This document shows positions 1-64,000 of a stretch of 64,000 nt of DNA, in pieces. Location: the NCBI GenBank assembly GCA_946811695.1, contig OX328125.1, positions 35,945,751 to 36,009,750 on the forward strand, read 5' to 3'. Within the stretch, counting starts at the first letter, position 1; every line of letters begins with the position of its first letter. The DNA comes from Gonocerus acuteangulatus. Its lineage: Eukaryota > Arthropoda > Insecta > Hemiptera > Coreidae. Made by a program: the position numbers and the translations under genes. The notes under the pieces are model-generated. The model was not told the DNA's origin and made no database searches. It saw nothing but the letters and a program-made list of their open reading frames with translations.

Positions 1-1820
1 CTGTACTTCATGGATTTTACTGTACTCCCTGTGAAAATTGTTTGTTATTCTTTCTCTAGTGGCTGACTTTTTTTTTAGTTATGCCCAAAATATTTTTTCT
101 CAAATAAAAATCAATCTATTTTCAGATATAAATCCTACAATCTCTTTGAAATACAGAATCAAATTTTATACATATTTAAAAAAAACATCAAATTGACTTA
201 GAAATGATAATTCTTCTGAGACATTATTTATGGTGCTTTAAGCCCTTGTATGTTAGAAAAACATTTTATCACTGTTTGTTAAGACTGTAACTATGATTAT
301 GAAAGCAGATTGCTATTATTAAGAATATAGTGTCAACGTGATGCCAATAAAGTTATATTTTTGTGAAATATTACAATAATCTACAGTCACAAATCAGGGA
401 TTTTTTTACAGCTGGAATCTATTATTATCTCTATTTTATATTTTAAAACCATAATTTCAGTGTATTATAAATGTCTATACAACTGATGATTATTACATTA
501 GTATTTAATTCTGATATTGCCCTGTTATTTGTTAATAGAGTTTTTCTTCAACTTTTTACATTAAAGACCAGTATCTTTAATTGTATTAATTCTTCATTTC
601 TTTCCATCTAATTTCCATTCATTTAAAAAAAATATATTTTTTCTTTAAAATAAAGGACATGCCATTGACAGTTATTTGTAAATAGAAAGTTGAAATACGT
701 GGTGTTTCTAAAAAAATCGGTGAATGGTTCGATTCTTGGCCATATGGCATATTAAGGATCATGCTCCTGATTTTCGTCTTTCCGAGTATCCATTAAAGGC
801 TGGATTTAGGAGTTTTTAATCTCTGATCCTCTAGTTCATGAGTCCGATTTCTGTACCACTTGAGCCATTCCCACCCCTTAGTTTTTTCAAGAATTCAATT
901 TTAGCCACTAAATTAACTACTCTTCATACCTTAGAGATACTGTCAACAGGTCATTCAGTGTAGAATGCTCGACACTCATACAGTTGTAATAAGCAAAGGT
1001 TCATGTGATGTAGATGTTTAGCTTTGAAGCAAAGTCACTTCATAAGTATCTCAATACTGAATCTTCGGTGGAAGTTCAGGCGACCGGCGGACTGTTCAGG
1101 TCAAACTGACAGGCCTGCCTGACTGTGTCTAGCCTGTTTGTGTCTTCTAGTTGATTTAGATGCCAGTTCTGAGGCACGCCAATATGTGATTGCAGCAGTT
1201 GTTCATAATCACAGATCTATGTTAGTAGCACCAGGGGCATTCCGGCCCAGCACACAGATCTCTGGTAGTGGCTGCAAATGGGTTAATCCTGTCCAGCGTT
1301 AACAGAAGAGTCAGATGGGCCCTACTCCAAAGACCTCTAAGCTTATGCAGCTTGACGTCTCGTAAGGTTTAATGTGCCCCTAATGGTAGAAAGTTCTGTT
1401 ATATTGAACACAACTCGGCACACATCGTATCGTGGTCACAGTCAGGAATGCATTGTAAACTAACAAGCTTGCTGAGGAGTGTGACTGTGCTAAGTTACGC
1501 ACCACCTTCTGTCTAACAAACTTTTTTTTTATTTAAAGATAAATAACTTAAGCCATCATCAAAGGGTAGTTTGAACATGTCAAGAAGAAATATTAAGATT
1601 AAATCAGTGACAGAAAATCTGGTTTTATGGGAGAAATTTACAAAAAAAAAAAGAGAAAATATATTCTCAGATGTTAGAGGTTAAGATTAATAAAATGCTT
1701 CATAACATGAAACTAAAATTAAGAAGAAAACCAATGTATAAGTAACTGGATAAAAAAAAGCCCGGCCTTTCGAGCCTTGCAAGGAGCCCTGTCTCTTGAC
1801 CAGCGGAGGCTCCACATATA
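1..1820. other. Unassigned sequence downstream of NCBP1
   Basis: AT-rich and without a supported gene. 1060-1500 is richer in G+C (CGACCGGCGG, CAGGCCTGCCTG) and may be an old repeat. Both strands contain only short open frames. Confidence 0.5.
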
Positions 1821-2237
1821 GTAGGACCTCCATTATCCGGGGTAATGATGGGGAGGGTGGTCCAGGGATAATCGAAACACCAGTAGGGGATTCATAGAAA
1901 GACGTAAAAAATTTTCAGTTCCAAGAATATGAAATAAATTCAGATGCTTCCAGAAATATGGAATCATCACATTCTTCCGAAAACAGCGCTGTTTTTCCAT
2001 TCTTTAGTTTACAATATACGTAATTAATTTAAATTCATATTTATGTACATAATCGTCATTACGTACATACAAATATTTAATACCTAATTATGAAATCAAA
2101 TGCTTTAGTTGATAAACATAAAAATAATGCAATAAATATAAATATTATGTACATAATATTTAAAGAGATAATACAAATAAAAATTCCCCCATCGAGAGCC
2201 CGGTTAATTGGAATCCCGGATAATAGAGGTCCTACTG
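1821..2237. mobile_element. Pogo/Tigger-like MITE
   Basis: Left end GTAGGACCTCCATTATCCGG and right end (reverse complement) CAGTAGGACCTCTATTATCC GG form an inverted repeat of the kind seen in pogo/Tigger elements (CAGTAGAACCTC.ATTA.CCG). TA flanks both ends. 417 bp, no transposase. It lies downstream of NCBP1, 85 bp beyond the candidate poly-A signal. Confidence 0.75.
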
Positions 2238-2316
2238 TATATGCTACATGTTCTCACAAGAGGGTTAGGTAAACAATCATAGGAAGAATAAATTTCTCAA
2301 TTAAATAAAATATATA

Positions 2317-2322
2317 TTTATT
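2317..2322 (-). promoter_or_regulatory. NCBP1: Candidate NCBP1 polyadenylation signal
   Basis: AATAAA on the minus strand, about 285 nt after the stop codon. It is the nearest canonical hexamer I noticed, which would give a short 3' UTR; use of the site is inferred. Confidence 0.4.
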
Positions 2323-2605
2323 TAAGTCTATTCCATGTAAAAATTTTACTTTTTTAAGAAGTTTATACAATGGATAAAGTAAACCCTTGCTATAAAAAAT
2401 AAATACAAATTTAGAAAAGGAAATTTAACAGTCATCAAGGCCTACTTTCTTTTTATGTTTACAAACGCACAAATATACAATCCTCTTATTAAAATATGAT
2501 TTCATTGATTATAAAAATCAATAATAACAATCATTAAGGAGAGAAAACAATATTAATAACAATTGTATGACATAGATAACACACAAATATGTACACTTTG
2601 CAATA

Positions 2606-63356
<60,751 letters not shown>

Positions 63357-63439
63357 CTAAAAATAATGAGGAAAATTTGCAGAATTAGAATATTGAGGTA
63401 TAAAACAATTTTTGTAGATAAAAAAATATTTTTTTTTTT

Positions 63440-63720
63440 TTTTGGACATATATGGCGCAGGTCAAAAGAATAGTACTCCTTTTTCATATGTACTACTTTA
63501 TTGTTGGCATGCCCTACATGTTTCGTGGCCTTTATGCCACCTCCTCAGGGGCCATTAAATCCCCATGTGTGGTCAGCTCGCCACCCATATTACGAATGAA
63601 TATCGTAGTTGTAATATGGGTGGCATAAAGGCCACGAAACATGTAGGGCATGCCAACAATAAAGTAGCACAAATGAAAAAGGAGTACTATTCTTTTGACC
63701 TGCGCCATATATATAAAAAA
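63440..63720. mobile_element. Foldback element with hammerhead-like core, NCBP1 intron
   Basis: Two ~97-bp arms (63445-63541 and 63619-63715) are inverted and about 95% alike: GGCGCAGGTCAAAAGAATAG, TACTCC, TTGTTGGCATGCCCTACATG, TTTCGTGGCCTTTATGCCAC. The loop contains a further hairpin (CCACCCATATTAC / GTAATATGGGTGG). On the minus strand the left arm and loop contain CCTGAGGAG, a hairpin, then GAAACATGT. It lies 84 bp upstream of an NCBP1 exon. Confidence 0.8.
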
Positions 63721-64000
63721 AATAAACATACGTAATTAATGGTCAAAAATACGTGGAATAGAAAAAAAATAATGTAAACAAATCATTTTACTTCAAATCA
63801 AAAGGTACTGGATAGGTAGAAAAATATAAGCTTTCTGATTTCTTGCAAAATCATTCAGATTTCATTTTTCAAAGAGGTAACATCATTTCATCCTCTGTTC
63901 TTAATTAGGGATGCCAAAATCTGCCATATGCTAAATAACAAATGTTTTTTTATGTGGCAGAAAACATTGTAAAGAAGGTATTTCATTTGGTGGTTTTAAA

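Noticed and set aside
740..870. tRNA-like B box GGTTCGATTC with a downstream body
   Set aside because: No A box at the right distance and no second copy in the window.

Overview
This is AT-rich, repeat-dense animal nuclear DNA. Split genes with GT-AG introns, a mariner element, Jockey-type LINE relics, tRNA-derived and 5S-derived SINEs and many MITEs point to an arthropod, most likely an insect; I cannot narrow it further. No operons, CRISPR arrays, intact tRNA genes or functional rRNA genes were seen.

The backbone is one conserved gene on the minus strand: the C-terminal 491 codons of nuclear cap-binding protein subunit 1 (NCBP1/CBP80). Ten coding exons run from 63356 down to the stop at 2606-2608. 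All have GT-AG borders and compatible phases and give one uninterrupted reading frame. The 5' exons lie beyond the right edge. Almost the whole window is therefore intron, including one intron of about 47.4 kb (7427-54836).

Inside that intron, on the opposite strand, is a second gene: a long terminal exon (52279-54441) for a nearly cysteine-free Pro/Tyr/Thr/Asn-rich protein. A candidate signal-peptide exon lies 28 kb upstream (24295-24327, phase 0). The nested gene ends about 400 bp before the next NCBP1 exon.

The rest is transposon strata. 1-2.6 kb is downstream of NCBP1 with a pogo/Tigger-like MITE. 6.8 kb and 63.4-63.7 kb hold foldback elements. 9-16 kb holds relics of a dispersed repeat (family A), a Jockey relic, and two copies of a MITE with perfect 8-bp target duplications. 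17-22.4 kb holds a mariner relic, a LINE tail, and a family A copy split by a hAT-like element. 24-31 kb holds an intact mariner set in a TA microsatellite, SINEs and a large palindrome. 32-40 kb holds several TIR elements. 41-50 kb holds a full family A copy, 5S-SINEs and a CpG-rich hAT-like element. 55-62 kb holds a fresh 5S-SINE, a chimeric SINE and a LINE 3' end with a complete RNase H domain.

The most unusual observations are: the nested opposite-strand gene; repeats carrying a hammerhead-ribozyme-like core, clearest at 63.5 kb; 5S-headed and tRNA-headed SINEs sharing one tail, with a chimera between them; the apparently intact mariner; and several dated nested insertions.
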